From Endomychus coccineus (Eukaryota > Arthropoda > Insecta > Coleoptera > Endomychidae): a stretch of DNA of 64,000 nt. The DNA lies in the NCBI GenBank assembly GCA_958510875.1, contig OY294067.1, positions 260,153,736-260,217,735 on the forward strand. Direction: 5' to 3'. Position numbers and translations under genes: made by a program. The notes under the pieces were generated by a model. The model was not told the DNA's origin. It saw only the letters and a list, made by a program, of their open reading frames with translations, and searched no databases. Below, one piece after another: positions 1-9,867 of the stretch; position 1 is the stretch's first letter; each line of letters begins with the position of its first letter.

Positions 1-986
1 TATTGAGATTCCCTTTTCGAAGAGTAGACGTGTTGCATCAATCAAAGCTAATAAAGAATGATTTATATTCCTCGACAAGTGTTATACACAAACAATCTAT
101 TAGGAGCGTGTGCCAAACCTCTCCAAACATCGCTCAATAACATTTACCTGCTTCGAGGATTGGTATATATCAATAAATTCATTTCCCGCTTGTTACCTGT
201 TTGACACCTTTGATTTGTAAAAGCGACATGTGTTCGATAAATTGTAGAAAAAATTGGGTCTCTAATAATGAACCTGATAAATTATAATAAATTATTGGAG
301 TCAGTTGCAAAATACTATTAGATGATTGTTTTGAATTATGTAAAGTTCAAACTTAAAATTCCAGCAGAATTGAAGGACCGCAAAACACTATATTCATCCC
401 GTAAACGTTATGTGTTGAACAACCATCTTCCAATTTGAACAAGTCTGTTTATTATTCATGAATTATTTTATAGAAAAATATTTAATCTATTGCTACTTCC
501 AATAAGATCGAACCTGAAGACAAAACAACTATGTTACTGCTTTTTAAGATATATATAATAATTTATTACAATTAATAACTCGATAAGGAGATCCACTGCT
601 GCAGGTGATAAATTATTACCACTTGAGATAACTAATTAATTCAATATTAACGTCTGAAGCATGATGTGCTTTAGATATCATCTAAATAAAATTTGAATAT
701 TTTACATTTCGAATGTACGAGTTCTCGGAATTATTCGTATAATACTAACGAAGGCATCAAAAATTGTTTAAATAAATTCAATTTGTGGACTAATGTATTA
801 CACTATTCGGAAGATAACATCAATATTTTGAATAAATTTTCATAAAATGTCTATATGTTCCAATCAATTTTAATATCACCGAAGAAATATTGAATTATCT
901 CACAGAAAATGAATATTTTATACTAGATAAATTTGATAAAATACCACAATTTACACACAATTTTTTTCCAATTTCAACAATACAGA
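1..986. other. AT-rich region without recognised gene
   Basis: AT-rich sequence with no reading frame of convincing composition on either strand. A short stretch near 70 (ATTCCTCGACAAGTG) resembles the terminal motif of the foldback element that starts at 987, so part of it may be an older copy of that end. I see nothing else. Confidence 0.5.
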
Positions 987-1182
987 TAGTCGAGGAAATA
1001 AGGCACACAATTAGGCCAAACCTGGAGTTTTTGAACGAATGAACTGATTTTGATGTAATTGGGTTCAATCGATTTGGGAAGGGGAGTGAAAAACATGTGG
1101 GATATTGGATTTTCTTGAGAAATTTTTTCTGAATTTTAACACGTGTAAAATGGACATGTTCATGCCATTTGAAAATAAGCAC

Positions 1183-1830
1183 TGAAGATGGCTGAAATTG
1201 GTTACTCAGGGGTGTTCGAGAATGCTGAACATGAATATGATGTTTGATGTTAAAAAATGCCCGTGATGTACCTGGAGGTCAGTAACCCTGACTATAACGT
1301 CGGTCACGGAGAATTTCTCAGTTATTTTATTACAAATTATCTCTATCTTGTTCATAATATATATTTATAAAATAACACTAAATCAATAAAATTTATGATA
1401 TGGAACATCTTTTCTTAATATTTCAGAAGGTATAAGGATCATGAATATTTACACTCTTGGCAAAATTTTAAAGTTTGTTTTCTTAACTTCTAGATATTTA
1501 GCACCCTCGGAAAATAACCTCAAATAACAAGTTTAGTACCAATTACAATGACATTTTTGAGAAATTCTCCATGACCGACGTTATAGTCAGGGTTACCGAT
1601 CACCAGGTGCATTATAGAATATGTTAAAAATCATATTCAGGTTCCGCATCCTCGAAAACCCACGAGTGACAAATTTGGAACCGTTTTCAATGAAATTTCT
1701 GTAAATTCCCTGAGACCGACGTGGTACCCATGGTTACTGAACTTCAGGTGCATTATGTGCATTTTTAAACATCATATTCATGTTCAGTACTCTCGAAAAC
1801 CCCTGACTATCTAATTCCAGCTATTTTCAG
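1183..1830. repeat. Foldback repeat, one forward and two inverted copies
   Basis: A unit of about 130 bp occurs forward at 1183-1317 and inverted at about 1558-1672 and 1700-1830. It contains a GGGGTGTTCGAGAATGCTGAACATGAATATGA-like core followed by a GACGTCGGTC-type segment; on the opposite strand this is read as CATATTCATGTTCAGTACTCTCGAAAACCCC. The core resembles the TTTTCGAGGTCGCTGATCACGA motif of the foldback elements at 7985, 8265 and 53300. No coding potential. Confidence 0.6.
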
Positions 1831-1945
1831 TGCTTATTTTCGAAGTTATATAGCTACATAAATAATAAAGATTCTTGACCCAGGTATGAATTATAAATAA
1901 ATTCTCGGGAAATAGGTCACATTAACACTTATGCTTTATATTTTC

Positions 1946-1987
1946 GTCTTTACGTACATTTCGGTCTCACGACCATCATCAGAAGAC
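1946..1987 (-). ncRNA. Hammerhead ribozyme (PLE family A, copy A1 left)
   Basis: On the minus strand: stem I GTCTT, core CTGATGA, stem II GGTC-GTGA-GACC, then GAAA, a short stem III (TGTACGT, one G-U wobble) and a 3' AAGAC that pairs with GTCTT. This is a complete type I hammerhead core. The single difference from the copy at 3083 is a C-to-T change just after GAAA, which still allows wobble pairing. Confidence 0.8.
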
Positions 1988-2305
1988 TTATTATTTCTAT
2001 AACCTGATTACTTAAAAATAATTGTATCAACACAAAGCATCCTTATCGCACCAATTTCATTTAAAATGAAAACGTCGCCGAAACGAACAGAAACACGAAA
2101 TCGAAATTGTAACATAACAATGTCATAATATAATATATCAAGAATCCACTGTTTAGTAGAATTCTCAAAAAATACGTACACATCTCATCAAGGTCTATGA
2201 AAGACTAACAAAGGAGACTAGTTCAAGTATTTACTTTCGAACCAGATGTAATGATTTATTAGGTAATAAAAGAAGGTCTGGTCTCTGGAATATACTTTTG
2301 ACATT

Positions 2306-2825
2306 CTACCTAAAATATACTTTTACATTATAAGGACGCATGTATGAATTTACAAGAATATTAATTAATTTAGTATAAATATGACTTAGTGTTTGAACGT
2401 TTGTCGTATGATTTACAGATTTGGAGTCACGTTTTATGTGAATCATCTCGAGAATAGATCTTTCGTAATAATTGGTTTCCTTAGTTGAAATATTAACATT
2501 TTTGTAATCGAATTGATGGTTATAATCAAAGCAATGTTTAGCAAGGGCGGTGGAATTTTCTAAGTTTTTGTTTCTTGTGCTATACTTATGGCCATACATT
2601 CTTTTTTGTAAGTATTGTTTAGAGATTCCAGTATAAGTCCCATCACAATCTAAACAATTTAATTTTTATACTGTGTGGGTTTGCTTATCTTTAGGTATTA
2701 CAAGTTTTAGATTTGAGAAATATTCCCCAACACAGTTGGTAGGCTTATGGGCAACATTTATATCATCCTTTTTCAAACATTTCTTAATTTTCTCTAAGGT
2801 CTCCGTAATGTATGACCAAGTTATA
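2306..2825 (-). pseudogene. Penelope GIY-YIG endonuclease remnant (copy A1)
   Basis: A minus-strand frame of about 97 residues starting near 2599 (begins MYGHKYSTRNKN, includes LAKHCFDYNHQFDYKN and RSILEMIHIKR) matches the C-terminal part of the Penelope endonuclease. Upstream, in a shifted frame, are the KLNCLDCDGTYTGIS-type GIY-YIG segment and a KPTNCVGEYFSNLK linker. A frameshift near 2650 separates the two parts. In PLEs this domain nicks target DNA for target-primed reverse transcription. It cannot make a full protein here because the reverse transcriptase is absent and the frame is broken. The same domain occurs at 4240-4626 and 47620-48208, and as multimers at 42940-45840. Confidence 0.8.
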
Positions 2826-3082
2826 TATTTGGAAAGTAAATACTTGAACTAGTCTCGTTTGTTAGTCTTTCATAGACCTTGATGAGATGTGTACGTATTT
2901 TCTGAGAATTCTACTAAACAGTGTATTCTTGATATATTATATTATAACATTGTTGTGTTACAATTTCGATTTCGTGTTTCTGTTCGTTTCGGCGACGTTG
3001 GCATTTTAAATGAAATTGGTGCGATAAGGACTCTTTGTGTTGATACAATTAGTTTTAAGTAATCAGGTTATTGAAATAATAA

Positions 3083-3124
3083 GTCTTCTGATGATGGTCG
3101 TGAGACCGAAACGTACGTAAAGAC
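3083..3124 (+). ncRNA. Hammerhead ribozyme, intact core (copy A1 right LTR)
   Basis: Stem I GTCTT (3083-3087) pairs perfectly with AAGAC (3120-3124). Core CTGATGA is at 3088-3094. Stem II is GGTC (3096-3099) with GACC (3104-3107), closed by a GTGA tetraloop. GAAA is at 3108-3111. Stem III is the self-complementary CGTACGT, and the predicted cleavage site is after A3119. A stem III without its own loop is the minimal form expected to work best as a dimer, as described for PLE hammerheads. Confidence 0.87.
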
Positions 3125-3238
3125 GAAAATATAAAGCATAAGTGTTAATTTGACCTATTTCCCGAGAATTTATATATAATAACTAGATATAAAAATTCTC
3201 GGGAAATAGGTCACATTAACACTTTGTTTTAAATATCC

Positions 3239-3280
3239 GTCTTTACGTACGTTTCGGTCTCACGACCATCATCAGAAGAC
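3239..3280 (-). ncRNA. Hammerhead ribozyme, intact core (copy A2 left LTR)
   Basis: The minus strand reads GTCTT, CTGATGA, T, GGTC-GTGA-GACC, GAAA, CGTACGT, A, AAGAC. It is identical in all paired and core positions to the ribozyme at 3083-3124. It lies in the inverted left LTR-like repeat of copy A2. Confidence 0.85.
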
Positions 3281-3481
3281 TCACTATGTCTAAAAAGAGG
3301 TTTATTAAAACTAATTATAGCACAAGCGTCCAAATCGCACATTTTAACTTCAATCAAAAGAGCCCACGCCGTCGAAACAAACAGAACTACGAATAATCGA
3401 AATTGTATCGTAAGTATTAATGTCAGTATAAAAATTTTTTTTTGTAGTAAGAATCCGCTATTCAGTATTATTAATATAAAT

Positions 3482-4234
3482 GATGAAACAACTTATAAAA
3501 AATTAAAATCTGATCCTACTTTATCAGTACAAAACAACATGAATAATTTGATAAATAAATGGCATAAGAATAAGATAATCCCTATTGAATTAAAAAATAA
3601 ATTAATTTGCCATAATGGGCTAGCACCTTATATCTATGGGCTTCCAAAGCTACATAAAAATGATATACCTCTAAGACCCATTGTTAGTAATATTGGAGCG
3701 CCTACTTACAGTTTATCAAAATTTCTATCAAAATCTATCAATAATATAATAGGAAAAAATGAATTCTATGTAAAAGATTCATGGCACTTTAATGAATTTA
3801 TAAAAAATCAATCCATACCCGTAAACCATCAACTGATTTCCTTGGAAGTTTACAAATATACCTGTTGTTTTGGCATTGAATATAGCATCAAAAAACGTTG
3901 GGCAATGATTAAAAACCACACACCTCTAGATCAATCGGAATTTATAAATGCTGTAAAATTTTGTTTAGAATGCACATACTTTCAGTATGGTGAGCAATTT
4001 TTTGGACAAATATTCGGCACAGCAATGGGATCTCCTATTTCAGCTACCATTGCTAACCTCGTTATGGAGTGCCTAGAGGAATCTGTTTTGAGTTCATTAG
4101 ATTTTCGGCCTTTATTCTTTAAACGGTATGTAGATGATTGCCTTATGTGTGTCCCAACGATAAAATTCAATATGTAATAGATAAATTTAACAATTTCCAC
4201 TGTAAACTTCAATTCACTTGTGAAATAGAATTAA
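3482..4234 (+). pseudogene. Penelope reverse transcriptase (copy A2, truncated)
   Basis: The frame at 3482-4177 covers the fingers and palm of a Penelope-type reverse transcriptase. Visible landmarks are PYIYGLPKLHKNDIPLRPIVS (fingers), a damaged motif A (LISLEVYKY, where the catalytic Asp is expected but Glu is found), GTAMGSPISATIANLVME (motif B) and FKRYVDDC (motif C). After YVDDC the frame ends. The thumb region (FNNFHCKLQFTCEIE) continues in another frame to about 4234, where a deletion joins it to the endonuclease part. The lost motif A aspartate and the frame break mean no active enzyme. The 5' part of the ORF is missing: the frame opens directly after the LTR-like repeat. Confidence 0.85.
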
Positions 4235-4239
4235 ACAAT

Positions 4240-4626
4240 AACATAAAACTGTGTTGAGAAATATTTCTCAAATCTAAAACCTTTAATACCCAAAGATAAA
4301 CAAACCCACACAGTGTATAAATTGAATTGTTTAGATTGTGATGGAACCTATACTGGAATCTCTAACAATATTTACAAAAAAGAATGTACGGCCATCAATA
4401 TAGCACAAGAAATAAGAACTTAGAAAATTCCACCGCCCTTGCTAAGCATTGCTTTGATTATAACCATCAATTTGATTACAAAAATGTTAATATCTTAACT
4501 AAGGAAACCAATTATTATGAAAGATCTATCCTGGAGATGATTCACATAAAACGGGACCCCAAATCTGTAAGTCATAGGGTAGACACACAAAATCTAAGTC
4601 ACATTTATACTAATTTGATTAAATAG
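4240..4626 (+). pseudogene. Penelope GIY-YIG endonuclease (copy A2)
   Basis: The first part (about 4250-4425) reads VYKLNCLDCDGTYTGIS, the GIY-YIG signature of this family (here YTG for YIG-type residues). The second part, in another frame (4384-4626), begins MYGHQYSTRNKN and includes LAKHCFDYNHQFDYKN and ILEMIHIKRD. One frameshift near 4385-4425 separates the two. It would supply the endonuclease needed for insertion. It lies directly 3' of the reverse transcriptase remnant and 5' of the right LTR-like repeat, as expected. Confidence 0.82.
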
Positions 4627-5028
4627 TCTCTTGCAAATTCTTACATACGTCTTTATAATTGTTGAAAATGTTTTTAGGAAGAATGCGTAATAGTAATTTT
4701 CTAATACAGGTCTGAAACCTTTCTTAAGTACCTACTCATAAATCCTACACATCTGGTTTCGAAAGTAGATACTTGACAAACAACTTCGTTCTTCTCAGTT
4801 GTTGTGAGAATACCAATCAATATGCACTCATATATTTAATAATATTACTGAATAGCGGATTCATACTACAAAAAAAAATTTTTATACTTTAATACTGACG
4901 ATACAATTTCGATTATTCGTAGTTTTGTTCATTTCGACGGCGTGGGTTCTTTTGATTGAAGTTAAATTGTGCGATTTGGACGCTTGTGCTATAATTAGTT
5001 TTAATAAACCCCTTTTTAGACATAGTGA

Positions 5029-5070
5029 GTCTTCTGATAATGGTCATGAGACCGAAACGTACGTAAAGAC
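5029..5070 (+). ncRNA. Degenerate hammerhead ribozyme (copy A2 right LTR)
   Basis: Same fold as the ribozyme at 3083, but the core reads CTGATAA: the G at position 8 is now A, while its partner C3 is unchanged. Stem II is GGTC-ATGA-GACC, GAAA and CGTACGT are intact, and stem I GTCTT/AAGAC is intact. G8 is a catalytic and tertiary-pairing base, so strong loss of activity is expected. Confidence 0.75.
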
Positions 5071-5355
5071 GAATATTTAGAACAAAGTGTTAAGGTGACC
5101 TATTTCCCGAGAATTTTTATATATAATTCATACTGGGTCAAGAATCTTATTATTATAATAACTAGATAAATCATGTCCAGAAAATGGTATCAAAATGTCC
5201 ATTCTCCACGAGTTGAAATCCAGAACAAATTTTCCAAGAAAATCTAATACCCCACATTTTTTTCACTCGACTTTCCGAATTGAATGAGCCCAATTACATC
5301 AAAATCTGTTCATGCGTTCAAAAATTCCAGGTGTAATGATTTATATCCTCGACTA

Positions 5356-6699
5356 AGACATAATCACAAAACTACGTTTACGAGGACGAGAACCTCCAAA
5401 TACCCAATTCCAGAAAAACTTCTGGGAGTTCCGAAGACAATAACCGCATTAAAGCATCACCCAAGAAGGAATTCTTGATGATTGAGCCTGCAAATGCAAG
5501 GAAGAAAGAGGTTACGTATTATAAGGCTACTTCTTTTAGGAAAATATAAAGCGGGACATTAGTGAAATGAGTTATGTAATGGTTTTTGTGACAATTGTGG
5601 ATAAACCGTGAATCATTTCATATAAAATTATCTGAGGGCCACAACAGATCAGCCAATTGCCCAAGTGAAATTCAATTCACAAATTGGAATCTATATAACA
5701 TCGTTCAATAAAAGGAACAAATATTTTGCATTCGCAAACTTAATTTTGAACCAGACTTTGAAACTGTATTATTAAACAAAATACGATTATCTATCAATAT
5801 TATTGCATTTCCACTTCAACTTCAATTCTCAAATGTTGGCTCTAAAGCAATAGTCAATTATTCTGTACTCACAAATACAGCAGATTTATTTCCGTAATGA
5901 AACACATCGATGCATTTTTCCTTTTTGCCACAGGCTGATTCTGCGATTTAATCGAAATAACGAGGTATATCTCAATTCCCATGCTCATTATAATACTAAT
6001 TGCTTTCGCTGCATTGTGCTCACCGATGATTGAAATTTTCAGAATACTCATGTAATTACTTGTTGAATGAAAATCAACATTGATCTTCCACAGATCTTTT
6101 CCAATTAATTAATTGCCGATATTGCACACAATTTCGAATGTACCACATAATTAATGAATGATGATAATGCAATTGAGGGGTAATAGGAAGTTACAATAAT
6201 TATACACAGTCATTCACGCAGTGCAGTGTTGCCGCGTCTATTAGAAAGTAGCAGATACTTTGAAATTTTGAACTTCGAGCTTAAAAAAACCTGCATATCT
6301 CTATATTGCATAATTTTCAATACCTAACTTCCTGTCATATTTAACCAGAACCCTTAACAGAGGCGTAGCGAGTACAACGCGCCCATGGACAGTTTATGAA
6401 TTCGCGCCTCACTGTAGTACTTGAATGCTAGAAAAAAAAAAGCTTGTACATCAACATTGTTGGATACCACTAGACAAATAAAACTTCAAAACGTATCACG
6501 TTTCGACAAAAGTTACACGATAAAGTTACACGATGAGTTCGGCGAATTTATGAAAAATGTCAAACGTACCAGATTTCAAACCTTAACAGGAACCCAGAAA
6601 TTTGGTGCCACCTTATCAATTGGAACCTATGCGAGAACCTCCCTTTCACTATGCCTCTGACCCATATAGGCTTTATATCCCACGACAAGTTCTTCTTAA
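5356..6699. other. Unique AT-rich region, no recognised gene
   Basis: No convincing coding frame or known element. A patch near 6365-6410 (AGAGGCGTAGCGAG, then CGCGCCCATGGACAG) is more GC-rich and looks like an old repeat fragment, but I cannot place it. Short frames here (for example 6421-6660) have no recognisable motif. Confidence 0.4.
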
Positions 6700-7230
6700 T
6701 GTAATGTATATTATTCCTTATTCGGGAAGCCCTTTAAATTTGCTTCGCTATGTATAGGATTCATATACCTATATTCAATAGTTATTGACTTATGAACGTT
6801 TATTTGGAAATAAAATAGTAATTAGCAACAAGCAATTTGATTGTCTGAGTCGGCTATGGAAACAATTTTGTTATAAGTCATTAACGTTCTGTATCTTGAG
6901 GTTTACTTAGTTACTTTTAAGTGACTTTTTGAAAAATATGCAAGAAAACAGCTATTTTATTAGTCACACTTGTAGAAGATTCAATGAAATGTATTCTGAT
7001 TCAACCCCAGTGAATAGTAGGATTCAAAATGACTCCATCGATTTTAATTAATTAATTATTGAATTATCAAAGCGGAGGTTTAGCGTAAATTCTCTGCAAC
7101 AGATACTATTAATGATGAAAATACGTCAAGACATTCATTTTATTTTCCAATGGCAGCTTCCAATTTGCAACCAAAAAAAAAAAGAAAATATTCATTAATG
7201 TTAAATCTGAATACATTTCTTTGAATATTC

Positions 7231-7847
7231 TACCGGGATATCAAAAATTATCTTGGTCGAGAGCGGTTGTGGAATCGAAAACGTGTGTCTTACTTTACGT
7301 TTGAAATAATTATGTCACTGTCACACTGACATCATCAATAACCTACAAATTTCATACCTATTTATTTCAGTTGTAAAACAATAATGAACTACAAATTATG
7401 AAATAATGGTTTTAGTATCAAGAAAAACTAAATTACAGTAATTGTTGGAAATGTCCCTCGTTTTGTTCGATGCACATTAACTAGCGCACCCGTTCGAAAA
7501 TGGGCTTCAATCATGAACATTTTGTGCTGAGTGGTAAGAGGCATGATTCAAAAACTGGATTAGAAAATTTCAGCACAATGACTGAACAGATTCTGACACA
7601 ACAAAACATATTCAAAAATTTAAAGTAAGACACACGTTTTACATTCCACAACCACCCTTGACCAAGATAATTTTTAATTTGTAGTTCATTATTGTTTTAC
7701 AACTGAAATAAATAGGTATGAAATTTGTAGGTTATTGATGATATCAGTGTGACAGTGACATAATTATTTCAAACGTAAAGTAAGACACACGTTTTAGATT
7801 AGATTCCACAACCACCCTTGACCAAGATAATTTTTGATATCCTGGTA
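7231..7847. mobile_element. Non-autonomous TIR element with TA target site, copy 1
   Basis: Begins TACCGGGATATCAAAAATTA and ends TTTTTGATATCCTGGTA. Terminal inverted repeats of at least 70 bp run from CCGGGATATCAA through TTATCTTGGTC, GGTTGTGGAATC, AAACGTGTGTCTTACTTTACG. Subterminal sequence including ACCTACAAATTTCATACCTAT is also inverted. A flanking TA on each side fits Tc1/mariner-type target choice. A longer relative is at 55361-56339. No ORF. Confidence 0.65.
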
Positions 7848-7850
7848 CAA

Positions 7851-8587
7851 TAGTCGAGGAAATAAAGCATTCCACATTCCAAACCCGGCGCAGTTGAATG
7901 GATTGAGATACGGTTTTCTGTATTCGGAAAGTGATTTAGAAAATTTGTACATTTTTCTTAATTAAATGTAACAGATTCTAGCTGTCGGGGGTTTTCAAAG
8001 TCGCCGACCACGACTGTGACACTCGCAATGTTCTGCAAATTACCTGGGGGTGTTTCCGGGTCCCTGTAGCCCTCTGTATTCACGTCATCTTCTAGGAATT
8101 TGCACAACATTGTGAGTATCATAATCGTGATCGGCGACAATAAAAACCGCCGAGAACCAGAATTTGTTACATTCTATAAAGAAAAATAAATAAATTCCTA
8201 GAAGATGGCGTAGATAAACAGGACTCCAGAGACCCGAAAACACCCCCAGGTAATTTGCGAGCGTCATAGTCGTGATCGGCGACTTTGAAAACCCCCGAGA
8301 GCCAGAATTTGTTACATATTATGAAGAAAAATTAACAAATTTCTAGAAAATAACGTGAGTAACCAACACGTATTGCAGAAGAGTTTTTTCACGTCGTAAT
8401 CACTAGCACTCAAAAAAATGCATTTTTTGACTGTAGAAATGCAATAAATTTTTTCCGCAAAAAAAAAAATACCGTACAAATTTTCTAAATCACTTTCTGA
8501 TCGAATGCAGAAAACTGCATCTCAATCCATCCAACTGCGCCAAGTTTGGAAGGTTTGACCTATTTTAGTGCTCTATTTCCTCGACTA
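7851..8587. mobile_element. Foldback element with TAGTCGAGGAAATA ends
   Basis: Starts TAGTCGAGGAAATAAAGC and ends GCTCTATTTCCTCGACTA. The arms include GATTTAGAAAATTTGTAC and its complement near 8480, and a GGGGGTTTTCAAAGTCGCCGA segment at 7985 that is inverted at 8265. A third internal inverted copy of the GCGACAATAAAAACCGCCGAGA type lies near 8130. The same termini bound the much larger nest at 987-5355. No coding frame. Confidence 0.65.
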
Positions 8588-8910
8588 CAAGTGACTAATA
8601 ATTTTATCACATTGTCCATGTGAAATAAATAAATCTATAAGCAATGAATTTGAATAGCTTCTTCTATCTTTTCCAAAAGTTTGCTTGAAAAACTCAATTG
8701 ACACCTCAAAACTGAAGAAACCAAGGAAATGTTCAGATACAGAACGTCAATAACAGAATTGTCCTCATAGCCGACTTGAAAAATTAATTTTTTCTTATTA
8801 CTATTTTCTCCAAATTACCGCTCATAAGTCTATAACTATTGAATATAGATATAGGAACACTATACATAGAGAAGTAGCCAATTCGAAGGACTTTACGAAT
8901 GAGACATCAA

Positions 8911-9264
8911 ATACATATTATGCATATAAGAAATAATATAAATCCATTGAAAAAAACGTTCTGATGTCTTTTCTAACAGACCGAAATACAATTATTTCAG
9001 GACCAGCTTGTATACTGCAACTTAGAATCCAATTATGAGATGTAAAGCCTTAGAACTGGATGATTATATGAAGATTTTTCAGAGTAAAGTTTTGTCAATG
9101 AAAAAACACTGCCCGTTTAAAAATATTTTTACAAGAGACATCATTTCTACTATATAAGTAACAAAGGTTTCGAAACTCAATGTTCAGTAGTTCTCCTTGA
9201 ACGTCTAATAGTCCATCCGCCGTAAATGGCCCTATATATTAGAATCAGTAGAAATGTTGAAATA
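8911..9264. other. No recognised feature
   Basis: AT-rich spacer between the 6700-8910 inverted-repeat element and the Penelope family B fragment. No coding frame, RNA or repeat recognised. Confidence 0.4.
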
Positions 9265-9867
9265 TACCTACTGAAGAGCTATAATAGAGTTCACACTGTG
9301 AATATATTAGAACATTATTGATAAGAAATAATCACCCACATCCACTAATTTTTTGAACCCGCTTAACGGCCAATTTGATTCACTGAGTTTCACTGTCGAA
9401 ATAGAAACTGATACTCAGCTTCCTTTCCTGGATATTAACACTGTAAATGGCGGATTCAGCTACACCATTTGGATATAAAATCGCTTCGTTTATAGTTTCA
9501 TAGATTATTGAACGTCCCGTTGAGCCATCAAAGTTATAACAAAGATATTGAGAAACTTCAGCAAATTGCGTTGGACAATGGTTCCCAGAAATCTTTGATC
9601 AATAATTTAATTTCTAAACAGAAAAGGAAATTAGAACGTAGCCAACTAACCAAATTAGAGCCATTACCTTCAAATACTTCAGTAAATTCCAAAAGTTCCA
9701 CTTACCATTCTTCAGTAATTAATAAATTCAAAAGTTTGTTTTCTAAATTTGCAATACAACCAAATTATAGATGTAAGAACAAGCCAAAACACCGTTTAGG
9801 AAACACCTTTGGCAAAGTTTTCGATTTTATTATTACAATAAATCAAACTAACGTCTTCCTAAAGTGA
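9265..9867 (+). pseudogene. Penelope-like element family B fragment (RT thumb and linker)
   Basis: Plus strand. LTR-like sequence at 9280-9350 (GTTCACACTGTGAATATATT, AAGAAATAATCACCC) is shared with 52965-53165. After it comes the end of a reverse transcriptase, including SFTVEIETDTQLPFLDI (the usual thumb motif after YVDD), then frameshifts. The open stretch 9508-9867 reads the RT-endonuclease linker (SHQSYNKDIEKLQQIALDNG, LINNLISKQKRKLERSQ). The GIY-YIG domain is missing here. The same linker occurs on the minus strand near 62400-62630, where it is followed by GIY-YIG. Confidence 0.72.

Larger units (their letters stand above)
1868..3175 (-). mobile_element. Penelope-like element copy A1 (5' truncated, minus strand)
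   Basis: An LTR-like end on the minus strand (about 1868-2244) lies downstream of a minus-strand GIY-YIG endonuclease remnant (2306-2825). A second LTR-like copy in the opposite orientation (about 2836-3175) follows. Both LTR copies contain a hammerhead ribozyme and end in CTCGGGAAATAGGTCA or its complement. Inverted or partial LTRs are a known habit of Penelope-like elements. The reverse transcriptase is missing from this copy. Confidence 0.8.
3176..5150 (+). mobile_element. Penelope-like element copy A2
   Basis: A plus-strand reverse transcriptase and endonuclease remnant (3482-4626) is flanked by LTR-like sequences in opposite orientation: about 3190-3480 (minus) and 4839-5120 (plus). The arms are long and close to identical, differing by scattered point changes. 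The outer ends read CTCGGGAAATAGGTCA and its complement, and the right end continues into AATTCATACTGGGTCAAGAATC, which is also found at the ends of the copies near 1868 and 48480. The structure is typical of Penelope elements, although both proteins are broken. Confidence 0.82.
987..5355. mobile_element. Long inverted-repeat (foldback) element hosting two Penelope copies
   Basis: The ends are inverted copies of each other. The left arm (987-1165) begins TAGTCGAGGAAATA, and the right arm (about 5185-5355) ends with the reverse complement, CCTCGACTA. The arms align over roughly 170 bp with scattered differences, for example CAATTACATCAAAATC on the right against GATTTTGATGTAATTG on the left. 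The inside is a nest: a three-copy foldback motif (1183-1830) and two Penelope-like elements (1868-3175 and 3176-5150). The same TAGTCGAGGAAATA terminus bounds the element at 7851-8587. No transposase is visible, so this is a non-autonomous or composite element. A TA target site is possible because the terminus starts with TA. Confidence 0.6.
6700..8910. mobile_element. Inverted-repeat composite element enclosing two foldback elements
   Basis: Sequence at about 6700-6920 (ACCTATATTCAATAGTTATTGACTTATGA, then GTCGGCTATG) recurs inverted at about 8715-8910 (CATAGCCGAC, then TCATAAGTCTATAACTATTGAATATAG). The arms are diverged, so this is an old element. Between them sit the elements at 7231-7847 and 7851-8587, lying almost end to end. 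No transposase is visible. Confidence 0.55.
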
